From: Agrostemma githago
Lineage: Eukaryota > Streptophyta > Magnoliopsida > Caryophyllales > Caryophyllaceae
Assembly: GCA_958450325.1 (NCBI GenBank)
Contig: OY288243.1
Location: forward strand, 48,624,878 to 48,688,877
Direction of reading: 5' to 3'
DNA length: 64,000 bases
The position numbers were made by a program, and so were the translations under genes. Shown in pieces: positions 44,690-57,445 of this stretch. Numbering within the stretch: the stretch's first letter is position 1; every line of letters starts with the position of its first letter. A model generated the notes under the pieces. The model was given only the letters and a program-made list of their open reading frames with translations, did no database searches and had not been told where the DNA came from.

Positions 44690-47656
44690 CAGTAGTAAAG
44701 GTCTAACCAACGTGACCGGGATGATAAATTTTCAAACGTTGCCCGTTAACCATAAATTTCCCGGTTTCCGGGCTAGATATCTCTATTGATCCATATGGTT
44801 GTACCTTGGTCACTTCGAATGGACCCGATCATTTTGATTTCAACTTACCGGGGAAGAGCTTAAAGCGAGAGTTGAAGAGTAATACCTTATCACCAACGGA
44901 GAAGTCCTTAAGAAGTATTCGAGAATCGTGCCATTGGCGAGTTCGCTCCTTGTAAATGTTCGAATTTTCGTAGGCTTCAAGTCTTAATTCTTCCAATTCT
45001 TGTAGTTGGAGAAGGCGATTATCTCCTACAACACTCTCATCGAAGTTTAGCTCTTTGATTGTTCATTTGGCTTTGTGTTCTAATTCCATCGGTAAATGAC
45101 AAGCTTTACCATACACAAGACGATAAGGAGTGGTTCCAATCGGCGCTTTGTAAGGCGTTCTCAATGCCCAAAGGGCGTCATTTAACTTCAATGACCAATC
45201 CTTTCGGTGTGTATTTACATATTTCTCTAAAATTCCCTTGATTTGACGGTTGGAGATCTCCGCTTGCCCATTTGATTGAGGGTGGTAGGCTAGGGACATC
45301 TTGTGAGTGATACCAAATTTCCTAAGAAGGTGTTCAAAGGTATCTTTCCTAAAATGAGAGCCTCCATCACTAGTTATGGCTCTAGGCATACCGAATCTTG
45401 GGAAAATTACATCCTTGAAAAGCTTGATTACAACCTTGGAGTCATTGGTGGGGGAAGCTACGGCCTCGATCCATTTTTTGACATAATCAACCGCTACTAG
45501 GATGTATTTGTTACCAAAAGAGGATGTTAACGGACCCATGAAATCAATGCCCCAAACATCGAATAATTCAATTTCTAAGATGGGTTGAAGGGGCATCTCA
45601 TTTCTTCTTGTAATATTCTCACTTATTTGACAAGGATCGCATGTGAGAATGAAAGCTCGAATGTCCTTGAACATGGAAGGCCACCAAAACCCGCTTTGGA
45701 GAACCTTGGCAATTGTCTTTTGGTTGGCCAAGTGTCCACCATAAGATGTCGAGTGAAGGTGCTTCACAATATTATATCCTTCATCGGTCGTAACACATCG
45801 TTGGTAAATTCCATCTATACAACGGCGGAATAAATAAGACTCGTCCCAATAATAGTGTTGGGCTTCATAACGTAGTTTCTACCTCTCTTGCTTGGAATAA
45901 TCGTCCGGAATAAATTGAGACACTAAGAAATTGACGATATCGGCATACCAAGGTGTAATAGTTTCAACGGCCATCAAGGCCTTATCTCTCATAGTTTCAT
46001 TGATGGGTATACCATCTTCTTCATTGCTTCCTTTACTAACCGTTAGTCTACGAAGATGATCCGCTACCAAGTTCTCTGATCCGGCTTTGTCTTTAATCTT
46101 AATATCAAATTCTTGTAGAAGGAGGACCCACCGAAAGAGTCGGAACTTGGCCTCCTTTTTGGACATGATGTATCGAATCACCGCATGATCAGTATGAATA
46201 ATGACTTTGGAACCGGTAACATGATTTCGGAATTTCTCCGTGGCATAGACAACGACAAGCATCTCTTTCTCGGTTGTGGTATACCTCGATTGGGCTTCAT
46301 CTAGGGTCTTGCTTGCATAGTATATAACATGTAGCTTCTTATCTACCCGTTGACCTAGAACGGCACCAACGGCAAAATCGGAAGCATCACACATGATCTC
46401 AAATGGAAGATTCCAATCGGAGCTTTGATAATTGGAGTGGTAGTGAGAGCGGTCTTTATCCTGCAAAAGGCCTCAAGACACGAGTCATCGAAAACAAAAG
46501 GTGCATCTTTCATAAGCAAATAAGTTAAAGGCTTGGCAATCTTGGAAAAGTCTTTAATAAATCGTCTATAAAAACCGGCGTGACCTAAAAAACTCCTCAC
46601 CCCTTTGACATTTGTAGGTGGTGGTAAGTTCTCGATCACGGAGACTTTAGCCTTATCAACTTCGACTCCTCTATACGCTTCACATCGAGCTAACACTTGA
46701 TCAAGATTTTCAAGGCAAGAATCAAAAGATGTACCATGGACACTAAAGTCATCCGTAAAAACGTCCATGGATTTTTCAATAAAATTGGAGAAAATAGTCA
46801 TCATACATCTTTGAAACATTCCCGGCGCATTACACAATCCGAATGGCATCCTTCTATAACCGTAGGTGCCATATGGACATGTGAAAGTAGTCTTCTCTTG
46901 GTCATCGGGATGAATGGGAATTTGAAGAAATCAGGAATGACCGTCAAGAAAACAAAAATAAGAATGATGCGCCAATCTTTCAAGCATTTGATCAATAAAG
47001 GGAAGGGGGGAATGGTCTTTTATGGTGGCCGTGTTCAATTTTCGATAGTCTATACACATGCGCCAAATGGTAATGGTCCTAGTCAAAATAGACTCACCCT
47101 TTTCTCCTTTTATAACCGTCATTCCTCCTCTTTTTGGCACAACTTGCACGGGGCTAACCCATTTACTTCTGGTTATTGGGTATATAATGGTAGCCTCATA
47201 CAACTTGAGGACTTCCTTCATGACAACCTCTTTCATGGTGGGGTTCAACCTACGTTGACCCTCAACCAAAGGACGGTGGTCATCATCAAGAATGATCCTA
47301 TGCATACAAACGTTCAGGCTTATGCCTTGGAGGTCGGCAATGCTATACCCGATGGCCTTTTTGTGCTTTCTCAAAACAATCAAAAGTTTTTCGAATTGAG
47401 GACCATCAAGGGTAGCATTGACGATAACGGGATAATTAGTTCTTTCAAGAAAAGCATATTTGAGGGAAGAGGGGAGTGGTTTAAGTTCAAGATTAGGAGG
47501 AGAAGATACCATACTCTTATCCACCGGTAGTGGTTCTACCTTTTCATCATGCGAGCATTCATCTTCAAAAGGTGGAGAGTCAAATGGTTCATCTTCTTGC
47601 TTATCATCATCTATCAAGCTATACTCAACCAAACTATCAATAACTTCAATGGAATG
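44690..47656 (-). pseudogene. Athila pol: reverse transcriptase, RNase H, integrase, broken
   Basis: Minus strand. Reverse transcriptase starts after the LINE (KWVSPVQVVPKRGG, WRMCIDYRKLN) and is stopped by TGA at about 46931 where the family has a glycine. It resumes with MPFGLCNAPGMFQRCM and FTDDFSVHG in the catalytic position. Right after LDQVLARCEA the sequence jumps to VEVDKAKV; the roughly 30 residues usually found between these are missing, an internal deletion. A frameshift near 46400 precedes RNase H (CDASDFAVGAVLGQ, TEKEMLVVVYATEKFR). A stop near 45880 precedes integrase (CDPCQIS, D in WGIDFMGPL, D in TSDGGSHF, E in NGQAEISNRQ). A stop at 45063 and another near 44836 interrupt the integrase C-terminus, which ends near 44690. 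Confidence 0.92.
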
Positions 47657-47671
47657 CATTTGTTCAATCAT

Positions 47672-50600
47672 TTTTTTTTTTTGGTAAAGGGTTAGTATAT
47701 TAATAAAACTGTACAAACACAGTTACATTGGTTGCCTCAGAAGGCTCATTATAAAGTATCTGTCCTTATCTCTAAATTTTTGATCACATCTGCTCTTGCA
47801 AAATTCAGTGAACTCCTTGATAATTCTTCTTGCCAGTTTATCAGGTCTAAGTAATTGCTCTTCTATTCTAGCATTGTTCCTTTGCATCCAAATGTGGTAT
47901 GAAAACGAGTTAATCATTCCATTCTTAACGGCTCTTTGCATTTTTGTCCCTTTCATTCTCTTCCGCTTTTCAATCTTCATATCAAGCTTAGGATTCAAAG
48001 CGAGGATCTGGTTGATATCAATCATGACCTTCTTACTGAATTCGCAATCTTGAAACAAATGTTGCACAGTCTCAGATTCTGCATCGCACAAAACGCACCT
48101 GTCATCATCAGTAATTCCAATTTTATGGAGTTTGCTCTTCAGATTTAGTCCTTCTTGTTGAATCAACCACGCCACAAAATTGTGCTTAGGGATGGACCAT
48201 CTCGACCACACCAGAGCACACCAATTCACTTCCACACGCTTATCTCTCATCCAATTGTAAGCTCTTGCCACAGTATAAGAGTTCGACCCGTGAACAGCAA
48301 TGACATTGGCATTGTACGCAGGCTTCAAGAGATCTCTTATTTGGCAAATCTTCCTTCAATACCAGCAAGAATCAGGCTGTGGATGATAATCATCCCAATT
48401 CCTTCCTTTTAAGTACACATTATGTACCCATTGCACCCACAACCTATCCTGATTACTGTCAATCCACCAGGCCATTTTTCCTATCGTGGCCTTGTTCCAA
48501 ATAGCAGTTTGACTAAGGTTTAGATCCCCTTCCTTATATGGTGAGCAAACTTTCTCCCAAGAGACGGGAGGTACTCTATGATACTCAACATTTCCATCCC
48601 AAAGAAAATTCCGACAAATGCCATCTATCTGTTTCAACACTGCAGTGGGAAGAATAAAAATCGTAGCCCAACAATTGTGAAGGGTGGCCAGTACACTCTT
48701 GATCAGCGTCAATCTCCCTGCATAGGACAATTTTTTAGCCCCCAAACGTCTGATTCTCTCCATTATCCTGTTAACTATTGGATGACATTCTAGAATAGAT
48801 AATTTGGAAGATTTAATCGGAATACCCAAGTATTTAAAAGGGAGAGATCCCTCGATGCAGCCTGATACCTGAATAATGTCTGCTCTGAGACTAGCGTCAA
48901 CTCCGTTGAAGTGAACACTTGATTTCCCTATGCTCATTTTTAGTCTAGTTGAATCAGAGAAGGTAGCGAAAGTTCTTAGGAGCACCATCATGGACTTAGC
49001 ATCCCCTTTGGAGAAAAGGAGTAAATCATCCGCGAACATGAGGTTAGATAGCTTCATATTTTTACACAAAGGGTGAAAGTTAAAGGGTTTGGTACTGGTT
49101 GTGTATTTCAGAAGTCTCGTCAGGTAGTCCATACAGATGGTAAACAGGAGGGGGGATAGAGGGTCCCCTTGTCTGAGTCCCCTATTACCCGGGAAAAAAC
49201 CAAAGCAGTCACCATTCAGGTTCAGAGTATAATTAGCTGTAGTAACGCATTGCATAATAAGTCCCCTGAAGTGCTTCGGGAAATTAAGCTGCAATAGCAT
49301 CTGATCAAGGAAGTTCCATTCTACTGAATCATAAGCCTTTTGAATATCGATTTTGAACAAGCACCGAGGAGAGACACTTTTCCTGTTATACAGCCTGATG
49401 ATGTCCTGGCATATCAAGATATTCTCAATTATGCTTCTCCCTTTTATGAAGCCACCTTGAGATGGAGAAATAATATCTGGGAGCACAGCAGATAATCTAG
49501 CGCATAAAATCTTCGATATAGCCTTATAGACAACATTGCAGCAAGCAATAGGTCTGTATTGCGATATTGTCATAGCTCTATCTATTTTTGGAATGAGGGT
49601 GACAATAGTAGTGTTTAGCTGTTTGAGTAATTGGCCAGAATGGAAGAAATCGGCAATAGCATTCATTATCTCCTCTCCAACAATATGCAAAGAGTCCTTA
49701 AAGAACTTACTAGAGTAACCGTCTGGGCCTGGTGATTTGTCATCAGGAATACTGAATATCGCGTGTTTAATCTCATCCCGCGTTACTGGCTGCTCTAACA
49801 ATGCGTGATGCTGCTGCTTGCAAGTGTTTTCTTGATCTATCACCTTTTCTTAACCGCAGTAGTAGCATTACAGTTGCCAAGCAGATCTTGATAAAATTCT
49901 AGAAAAGCACCTTGGATTGATTCATGCGTATTATGCAGATTCCCGTGGTCATCCAAAATCTGATTGACTTCATTTATTGTTCTCCTTGCTTTTAAGGTCC
50001 CATGGAAATATGCAGTGTTCTGGTCTCCATCCTTTAGCCAAAGACACTTAGCTTTTTGTTGTAAAAATTCAGAATGTGCCTTAGAGAGGAAATCATACTC
50101 GTCATGTGCAATTTTCTCATGTTCCCGCAGGTTCATGTCCTCTGGATTTAGAGTCAATTCCTTCTGCAGCTGAATAAGCTTCACATGGGCAACTCCCACT
50201 CTATTCTCGATGTCTGAGAATTGGGATTTATTTAGGCTTTTTAGGACCCTCTTAAGACTTTGAAGTTTCTTCAGAACACAATATTGCTTCGTACCATAAA
50301 CATCCTTATGCCATTCATTAGAAACCAACTCTTCAAAGTTAGTTGCCTTGCTCCACATGTTCTAGTACTTGAATGCTCTCTTCTCGGTCCGAATAATCTT
50401 ATTCGGCATAATAACACAGGGGCAGTGATCAAAAAGCCCTTCGGGTAAAAAATGAGCTTTGTATCCTTTCTTCATCATCAGCCATTCCTGATTAACTAGG
50501 CACCTATCAAGCCTACTATAAACTCTATCAGCAGGCTTTTGCTTGTTGTTCCAAGTATAAAAGGCCCCCAAAGCAGAACTATCAATTAGTGAACAAGCAT

Positions 50601-51143
50601 CTAAGCAGTCTTGAAAAGGCAGAGCTTTAGACAAAGTAAAACCCCCACCCAGTCTTTCTTCAGCATTCAGAACGCAGTTAAAATCCCCTCCTACCAACCA
50701 GGGTTCCGTGGTTCTTGCTGCAATACCTCTAAGGTCATTCCACAAAGCTTCTCTTTTCTGAATCTCATTGAAGCCATAGATCATAGTGACCCAAAAGACA
50801 TTACCTGAGATTATTTCTTTTACTTTGCTATGGATGAGCTGAGACGTGCATAAGCCAGGTTGAATTTCACACTTCCTGTGATCCCAAAGGATCCAAATTC
50901 TCCCTCTCTCATGCATATGATTGTTAGTAATAATACTCCAATTGCTAAAAATGGTGTTCCTAACTTTATGCTGATTGCTGGCCTTTATTTTTGTCTCCAA
51001 GAGACCAAAAAAAACCTATATTCCAATCAAGAAGAAGTTTATTAATTTGCACTTGCTTCTTCTCTTTATTCAAACCTCTAACATTCCAAAAACCTAAATT
51101 CATTAATCTTTAGTTTTCGGATCAGTCCCCCCCTCCCTTTTAT
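47672..51143 (-). mobile_element. L1-type LINE inserted in the Athila pol, 5' truncated
   Basis: The target duplication CATTTGTTCAATCAT is at 47657-47671 and 51144-51158. On the minus strand the element ends in a run of about 12 A (plus-strand T at 47671-47682), as expected after target-primed reverse transcription. It contains ORF2 only; ORF1 and the 5' UTR are missing, and the left edge lies 40 bases before the ORF2 ATG. The host sequence on both sides is the Athila protease/RT linker. Confidence 0.95.
47723..51103 (-). pseudogene. LINE ORF2: endonuclease, reverse transcriptase, zf-RVT, frameshifted
   Basis: Starts at ATG 51101-51103 with LGFWNVRGLN, the L1 endonuclease start. A frameshift at a run of eight T near 51010 follows. 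The endonuclease continues with LVGGDFNCVL and RLDRCLV to about 50362. The linker (50358-49840) leads to the reverse transcriptase (49843-48356) with PDGYSSKFF, KIDIQKAYDSV, GLRQGDPLSPLLF and the catalytic FADDLLLF. The zinc-binding zf-RVT region (CVLCDAESETVQHLFQDC, 47723-48328) ends the ORF. Frame changes occur near 51010, 50360 (stop), 49843 and 48340. Confidence 0.93.
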
Positions 51144-53909
51144 CATTTGTTCAATCATTGGTTGTTTAAGAGCTTGAGAAAGGGAAAACTCTACCGACTC
51201 GTTCCCTATGTTAAAAGACAACTTACCATTCTTGACGTCAACTATAGTACCTCCGGTAGCCATAAAAGGTCAACCTAAAATAATGGGGGTAATAGTGTCT
51301 TCGGGCATATCCATGACAACAAACTCGGAGGGGATGAAGAACTTACCAACTTGAACGGGTACATCCTCTAGTACCCCAAGTGGGTACTTGGCGGACCTAT
51401 CCGAAAGTTGAATCGACATGCTAGTGGGTCTCATCTCCCCTACACTAAGTCTCTTAGCAATGGAATATGGTAACAAACTAACACTACCCCCTTGGTCACA
51501 TAAAGCTTGATTAACAACAACATTTCCAACCCGACAAGGGATGGAAAAGCTACCGGGATCCTCTAGTTTCTTTGCCATTTGATTCATAAGAATGACACTA
51601 CATTGTGTCGTGAGAGGGACACATTCTTTATCCTCTATTGTTATCTTTTTAGTCAAGACATCTTTCAAAAACTTAGAATAGAGGGGAATTTGAGAAATTA
51701 ACTCGGTGAAGGGTAAAGCTACCTCCACCTTCTTCAACATATCCATGAAACGGCTAAATTGGGCATTCTCCTTATGTGGCTTAGCTCGTTCGGGAAAAGG
51801 CAATGGTGGGACAAAAGCGGGAGGCGGTGGAACATTGGATTCTTATTCTTCTTCTTCGGCTAATCGCTCCGCCTCTTTTCTTTTTGCTTCTTCCACTTCC
51901 ATTTGCTCTTTCTTCTTTCTTTGCTCTCTTTGTTCATTCTCCGCATTTTGAAGGATATCAAACTCCGCTTGTATTCCCCGGTTTTGGTTGGGGGAAGTGG
52001 AAGATGATGCTTGTGGTGCACTTGGTTGATTGACTTTGGATGGGGTGCTTTTGGTGTTCAAGTTCAAATTCTTATATGGGTCCTCAAGTTCTTTGCCACC
52101 TCTCAAAATGACGGCATTTGCTTGGTGTGAAGGGTCTCTTGGGTTTAGGGGTTGCCCTGGCAAACCATGAGGTGGATGAATTTGGGCGGCTAAGGCTTTT
52201 GTTGCTTCTTGTGATTCCCAAACCTTTAGCCTTGCTTTTGTATCTTGATGTTCACTCCATAGTTGCCCAACGGCTCTTTGCAAATCATTGATGTTATCCC
52301 ATGGAACTCCTCCTTGACCAAATTGAAAATTGTTTGATTGGCCATAAGATTGAGAGGGTTGATTAAATGGTTGTTGATTGTATCCTTGATTTACTTGAAA
52401 ATTGCCTTGGAACCCTCGATTGTATCCTTGATTGAAATGATTACCATGTTGATTTTGGTAATTGTTGTAATTGTTGGGAACATGGAAGTTGCTACCTTGT
52501 TGATTGAAGTTGCTCCTTTGATGAGAAGGCATATATGGGGGCATCTTTGGAGGACCTTGGTTAAAGGGCCTTTGTTGACTTAGATTAAATGGCCTCAATT
52601 GACTCCCTTGGGCACACGACATAGGGTTTTGAACATTTTGGTTGCAATAAGAGAAATAAGGATGATACCTTGTGCCGGCATTGTAAGTATTGGAAAAGGG
52701 ATCAAATTGAGGTCTTTGCCAATACACTTGTATAGCTTGGACTTCATTTGGCTCTTCAATATAAACATCTTCGTTAAGAATACAAGAGCTAGAATCATGG
52801 CCATAATTGCAACAATGATCACATTGAACTTCCCATGTTATTTGTTTTGGAGGAGATGGTTGCCTTGGTGGAACACTCCCTTGAATTTGGTACATACCTC
52901 TAGGAGTGGGCTTTGAACTCATGGCATCCATTCTCTTTCTCAATTCTTCAACTTCCGCTTGAAGTTTCAATTCATTAGAACTCTTAGATGAGTTCACTTC
53001 AACTTTCTTTCTAGAATCCCTCGATTGACCCATTCTAGAATCACTCCTTCCCATATTCTCAATAAGATTTTTAGATGCCTCATCGGTGAGAGAAGAGAAG
53101 TCTCCTCCGGCGGCCGAATTGAGGTTCTCCTTGGTTCTCGATGAAAGGGTGTTATAAAATGTTTGGGTAGTTAGCCAATCGGGTATTCCATGGTGTGGAC
53201 ATTTGCGCAACAAATCTCTAAATCTTTCCCAAGCCTCACTTAGGCTTTCAAATTCATCTTGCTCGAAGGTTTGTATCTCCATGCGATATTGCTTAGTCTT
53301 TGACGGCGGAAAATATTTCTCCAAGAAGGCATTAGATAGTTGACCCCATGTTGTGAATGTATTAGCGGTATGGCCTTTAAGCCATCTACGAGCTCCATCT
53401 CTCAAGGTTTTTGGAAATAATAAACGATGCAATTGGCATGAAGTTAATCCATTGCGACGGGCTCCTACTAATTTTTCTTTAAATGAAGCGGTGTGCTCTT
53501 GAGCATCTTATTGGGAGAAATCATGAAAAGTATCTTGTTGAACCGCATTTGTCAAAGAGGCTTTTAATTCATAATTCTTGGGAATCTCTTCGAAATCGAC
53601 GGGAGAAGGTGTTTCTTCATGTGTGAGTTGGGAATGAGATCCTAAGGTTGCCATTTGTTGGATTGGTGGTGATGGTGGTGAATTTTTTGAAGTGGAAGGT
53701 ATGGAAGGATTATTTGAAGTGGGATTATGTGATGTAGAAGGTGTAGAAGGTGTATGTGGTAGGATGGGATTAAGGTTAGGAGGTGATAATGAAGGATGTG
53801 GAATGATGGTGGTTGAGTTATTTCCCCGAAAATGCAATGCTCCAAAAGTCCTTTCCGGCTCCGGATCGAACCACAAGGGCGATGACGTGTTCCTGGGCAT
53901 AAAACTCAA
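51144..53909 (-). pseudogene. Athila gag and protease, three in-frame stops
   Basis: Minus strand from ATG 53909 (SFMPRNTSS). All parts share one frame, interrupted only by stops at about 53508, 51843 and 51267. Gag core: DGARRWLKGHTANTF and FLEKYFPPSKT. A CCHC knuckle reads CDHCCNYGHDSSSC (about 52815). A glutamine/asparagine-rich region follows (52300-52650), with an E/K-rich stretch before the stop at 51843. The protease active site reads LCDQGGSVSLLPYS (about 51500) where the family has a D-L-G-A motif, so two conserved positions are altered. The LINE separates this part from the reverse transcriptase. Confidence 0.9.
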
Positions 53910-54003
53910 TTAAACGGTGAGACTCCTAGAACCTAATGGTACAAGGGAAAAGAGAGAAAAGAAAAAAATCAAACACCACAACTAAAAACACAATAACTAC
54001 TAG

Positions 54004-54025
54004 CCGTTCCCCGGCAACGACACCA
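54004..54025 (-). other. Athila primer binding site
   Basis: Minus strand TGGTGTCGTTGCCGGGGAAC, three bases after the LTR end. One base differs from the common Athila site TGGCGCCGTTGCCGGGGA at two positions; it is probably complementary to tRNA-Asp. Confidence 0.8.
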
Positions 54026-54028
54026 TTT

Positions 54029-55086
54029 TGACGGGCACCCCAATCGGATTGGTCGTTTAGTGAAGGACGGGGGGTCAAACAATATTTATAGACTCGGAAT
54101 AACACAAAAACTACTAGAGTAATCGTGGTAAGTCGAGGTCGGTCCACAGGGAACGGAACGTAGTAGTAACGAGTTAAAAGTAACGTGTTTGATGTCTAGA
54201 GGTGGGTTTCTAAGGGTCGAGTCTATACTAGAGGAATAACGATAAAAATAGCTAGAGATAACCAATCTAGGAAAAGGTGTTAGGGGGAAGTCGGGATTCG
54301 GAACATGGAGTCTAAGAAGGTCGGAATCAGGTTTTTGTCGCAACATTGATAAATGGAGAATGCCACCTTTCGGTTTCTTCACCCAACCCACCTAAAACCT
54401 CGCTTTCGCGGCGAAAAAGGGTAAGTCTCTAGTTATGGTAATTTCTACCCCGAGTTTCCCCATACTGAAATAAATGAGTCAAGGTCGGTCTAGTTGGCCG
54501 GACTAAAACAACAATGACACAACAACCACAAGCAAGATAAACCAACAAGCAAGCAACCCACCAACATCTCATAATTCAAATAATCCAAGTCCTCATCCCT
54601 AAACCCCCCAACAAGAAATCTACTCACTAATCATAATGGAAGACAACAAAACATTGACTAAGGAGAAACTAACTACACCATGCGTACTAACTAAATCTAA
54701 AGAAACTAACAACAAAATAATGAGAAAACTATGATCTAACAATTACCTACTAAACTATGAAAGAGATACTATCTAACAAAATAAACTAGAGAATAATCTA
54801 GAACAACATAAATAAAATCTAGAGAAACTAACAACATTAAGATGATCTAAACATGACAATAATGAGGGAACACTAAAATAAATCTAAACTAGAGATTAGA
54901 GAGTGGAAAGAAATGTACCAACTATGAAGATCTACAATAAATAAGAAGATTGCATAAATAAAGATTGAATTTTTGATGGAGAAGATAAAGAACTTGTCAC
55001 TAATTCTTCAATAAACCCACAAATCTTCAAATAAAACTTGAAATAATCTTCTATAAACTTGAAATCTAGAAAATTGTTGATGGAAA
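54029..55086 (-). repeat. 5' LTR of the Athila element, truncated
   Basis: Plus-strand TGACGGGCACCCC at 54029 to GTTGATGGAAA at 55086. Equivalent to 38560-39612 in the 3' LTR. The remaining 820 bases, including the palindromes and promoter, are absent; element C starts at 55087. Confidence 0.9.
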
Positions 55087-55230
55087 GGTACTTGTGTTTT
55101 CGGAGCGGGTTTTAGCGGCTTCGGGAGGTCGTTCCCGATGTCCGAGGTGTCATGTGGTAGCCATGGTTATGATGCGGGATCGATGTTTCTATCTTTGGGG
55201 TTGTTCTAGATGCTGCCTGCCTAGATATGG

Positions 55231-55300
55231 GCGCCTGGGCTAAGGCTCTCGGGTTCTGGGTCGCCTGGGCTCGGGCGGCAGGAGATTCGGGCGCCTGGGC
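55231..55300. repeat. GCGCCTGGGC repeats upstream of antisense gene C
   Basis: GCGCCTGGGC at 55231 and 55291, TCGCCTGGGC at 55261: an exact 30-base spacing. The same word with the same 30-base period (14+16) occurs in LTR D (34418-34495). They end 65 bases before a TATA box. Confidence 0.88.
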
Positions 55301-55364
55301 CAGTGCGATTCGGGTCCGGGTTATAGAAATTTTCGTCGTTTCCTAATTCTTGTGGGATTAGGGC

Positions 55365-55372
55365 TATATATA
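55365..55372 (+). promoter_or_regulatory. TATA box of antisense gene C
   Basis: TATATATA in GGGCTATATATACGG, just before the coding similarity begins. Confidence 0.6.
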
Positions 55373-55379
55373 CGGATTG

Positions 55380-56917
55380 TGGGTGCTCGTTTTAGACATA
55401 CTAGAATATCCATAGGGTCTAGAACATCCATATTTAGGGACACGTCAGGTTTCGTGAATGTCCTTACCGAGTGGGCGAGTTCTTTAAAGAAATGTGACCC
55501 CGAGGTTTGTTCAAATGATGGTTTATCAACGGTTGTTGCGCTAAGTCGAGTCAAGATACAGGATAACTTCTTATTGGCATGTTCTAAGTTTCGGGACTCA
55601 AAAAGCCATGTTTTTGCTTTTCCCGGGGATAAAATTTGTCCTTTGCCCGAAGTGATAGATGCTATAGGTGGGTGGATCTCGGTTCGACCTTGTTTGCCTT
55701 ATGGGGATGATGCTTACGTGGAGCGGTTTTACCACTTTTTGGACCTTTCTTCATTGGAGGAGGCTAAAGGTTTTGGTAGGGATGACATTAACTTAGAGTT
55801 GCTTTCTAGGACGTTCTCACAGGTTGGTTCTCATCATGTTTCGGCCTTAGCGTGTAGGCGTGCTTTTAACGTTGCGATGGCTTGTTATTATCTTTTTGAG
55901 GATGCAATGGCGTGTGAGGTTGGGGTAACCCTCGAGTTTTGGATGTGGTGATGGGAATGGAACATGGACGATCACCCTCTTTGCTTATTTTGGGTGAGCT
56001 TATTCTAGGTCTTAATGCTCGTACCCGACTCCACAATACATCTTTTCGAGGTTTCAGGATCATTTTACAGGTGTTTTTGGTGCTATGTTTCTTTGTAGCT
56101 TGTTTTTTTGTGTGGTTGCTTTGGCTTGGAGGTGTGATGTTTTGTTGTGTTTTGTACAGGTTTGGTTACAGGAGCAGCTTGGTTTGGTCGACCCTGCCCG
56201 ATGCATCAAAGGTTATAACTACAGGGGTTTCACGGGTCGGAGGACGGTGCAGGTGTGGAGCAAAGGTCACAAGGAAAAGGATTGGCTTTCCTATTTGGCT
56301 AAAGGGAATGTGGTCATCCGGTGGTCTATCCCATGGTGGAATATTAGTGGGCATACCGAGTTTCCATTTTCGTCTTCGACCGGGGCTTTGTTAATACTAT
56401 CCATGAGGGATCAGGTTTATATTTACCCGGGCATATTGTCGAATCAAATGGGTTTTAAACCTTCCATTCCAAAGGATGCTAAAGTTACCCCTAGTTTTGA
56501 CCCATGGACAGGGGATTTGCTCAGGGAATTTAGGGCGTCTTGGGAACAGATGTTCTTGTGTCCCGTTGTTCGACCGACCGACAATGCTTCCATCCAGCGG
56601 AGGGTTTGTGAACACCCACAGGACAGAGCAACTTAAAAGTTAGGAAGACAGCACCACTAAGAGGTGAGGAGGTGACTCGAAGGACTGTCACTAAGTGCCT
56701 GACCAAAGACAGTATCACCGATCCTAGTTCCGTCAGTTCATCTAAGCGGGCCAAGACTAACGAGACCCATATTGAAAATAAGGAAGAGGAAGGAAAGTGG
56801 GATTGGCTGGGCTCGCCTTTGGCTAGGGCGGTAGAAGCTTGTTTTCGAAAGATCGAGGATGAGAAGTACAAGCGGGTTCACCCGAATGACAAGGGGAAGA
56901 AAAGGTTGGACCGGTAG
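55380..56917 (+). pseudogene. Antisense gene of element C, homologous to that of B
   Basis: No convincing ATG in frame at its start. Exon 1 encodes HVFAFPGDKICPLPEVIDAI, matching HVFAFPRGEICPLPEEIAAI of element B. A one-base frameshift occurs near 55935 at a run of four T. Exon 1 ends ILQ at 56070 (ACAG|GTGTTT). The 89-bp intron 56071-56159 ends TTGTACAG. Exon 2 starts VWLQEQLGL and runs to TAA 56634-56636. The last part (56672-56917, another frame) has a basic tail (NDKGKKRLDR). The intron has the same position and phase as in B but is a third of the length and lacks the palindromes. Confidence 0.75.
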
Positions 56918-57093
56918 AGCTCAGCCATTTTGTATTATGTATTATTAGCTGATATTATGTGGCGTATTAGTACTAGTTTTTGTGGAGTTTTGACACGTTG
57001 TTGATTTTCGGGATATCCGGGTTTCAGATGCTTGATGTAAATGCCTCGACAAAGGTTCGATTTAACCGAATTTCGTTATTAATGAGAAGCACA

Positions 57094-57105
57094 TTGTTGT
57101 TGTTG

Positions 57106-57174
<69 letters not shown>
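57094..57174. repeat. (TTG)n(TTA)n microsatellite
   Basis: About five GTT units followed by about twenty TTA units. Confidence 0.95.
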
Positions 57175-57176
<2 letters not shown>

Positions 57177-57186
57177 TTTTGTGGTG

Positions 57187-57445
57187 GCTCGCAACTCGAT
57201 TCTTCATTTTACCCGGAGCGCCCTTTCGGGTTTTCACTCCGTCCTCAGCTCACCCTTTTTTTTGCCTTTTTTTCTACGGCTCGCAACTCGATTCTTCATT
57301 TTGCCCGGAGCACCCTTTCGGGTTTTCACCCCGTCCTTGGCTCATCATTTACTTATTTTTTTTTTACGACGGCTCGCAACTCGTTTCTTCATTTTGCCCA
57401 GGGCGCCTTTTCGGGTTTTCACCCCGTCCTCGGCTCGTCTTTTGT
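57187..57445. repeat. 92-bp tandem repeat, three copies
   Basis: GCTCGCAACTCGATTCTTCA starts at 57187, 57279 and 57372. Each copy contains CTTTCGGGTTTTCACCCCGT and ends with a T-rich run of variable length. It lies between antisense gene C and pol C. Confidence 0.9.

Larger units (their letters stand above)
38560..55086 (-). mobile_element. Athila-lineage Ty3/gypsy element, minus strand, decayed, with a LINE inside
   Basis: Read on the minus strand: truncated 5' LTR (55086-54029), primer binding site, gag-protease (53909-51144), LINE insertion, reverse transcriptase/RNase H/integrase (47656-44690), env-like ORF (43793-42861), polypurine tract and 3' LTR (40436-38560). The primer site and the env-like ORF after pol are Athila hallmarks. 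Coding regions carry many stops. The 5' LTR lacks its first 820 or so bases; the break adjoins element C. Confidence 0.9.

Noticed and set aside
46697..47530. A 277-codon plus-strand ORF
   Set aside because: It is the exact antisense of the Athila reverse transcriptase and shows no own motif.
57094..57180. Poly-leucine protein
   Set aside because: Translation of the TTA microsatellite.
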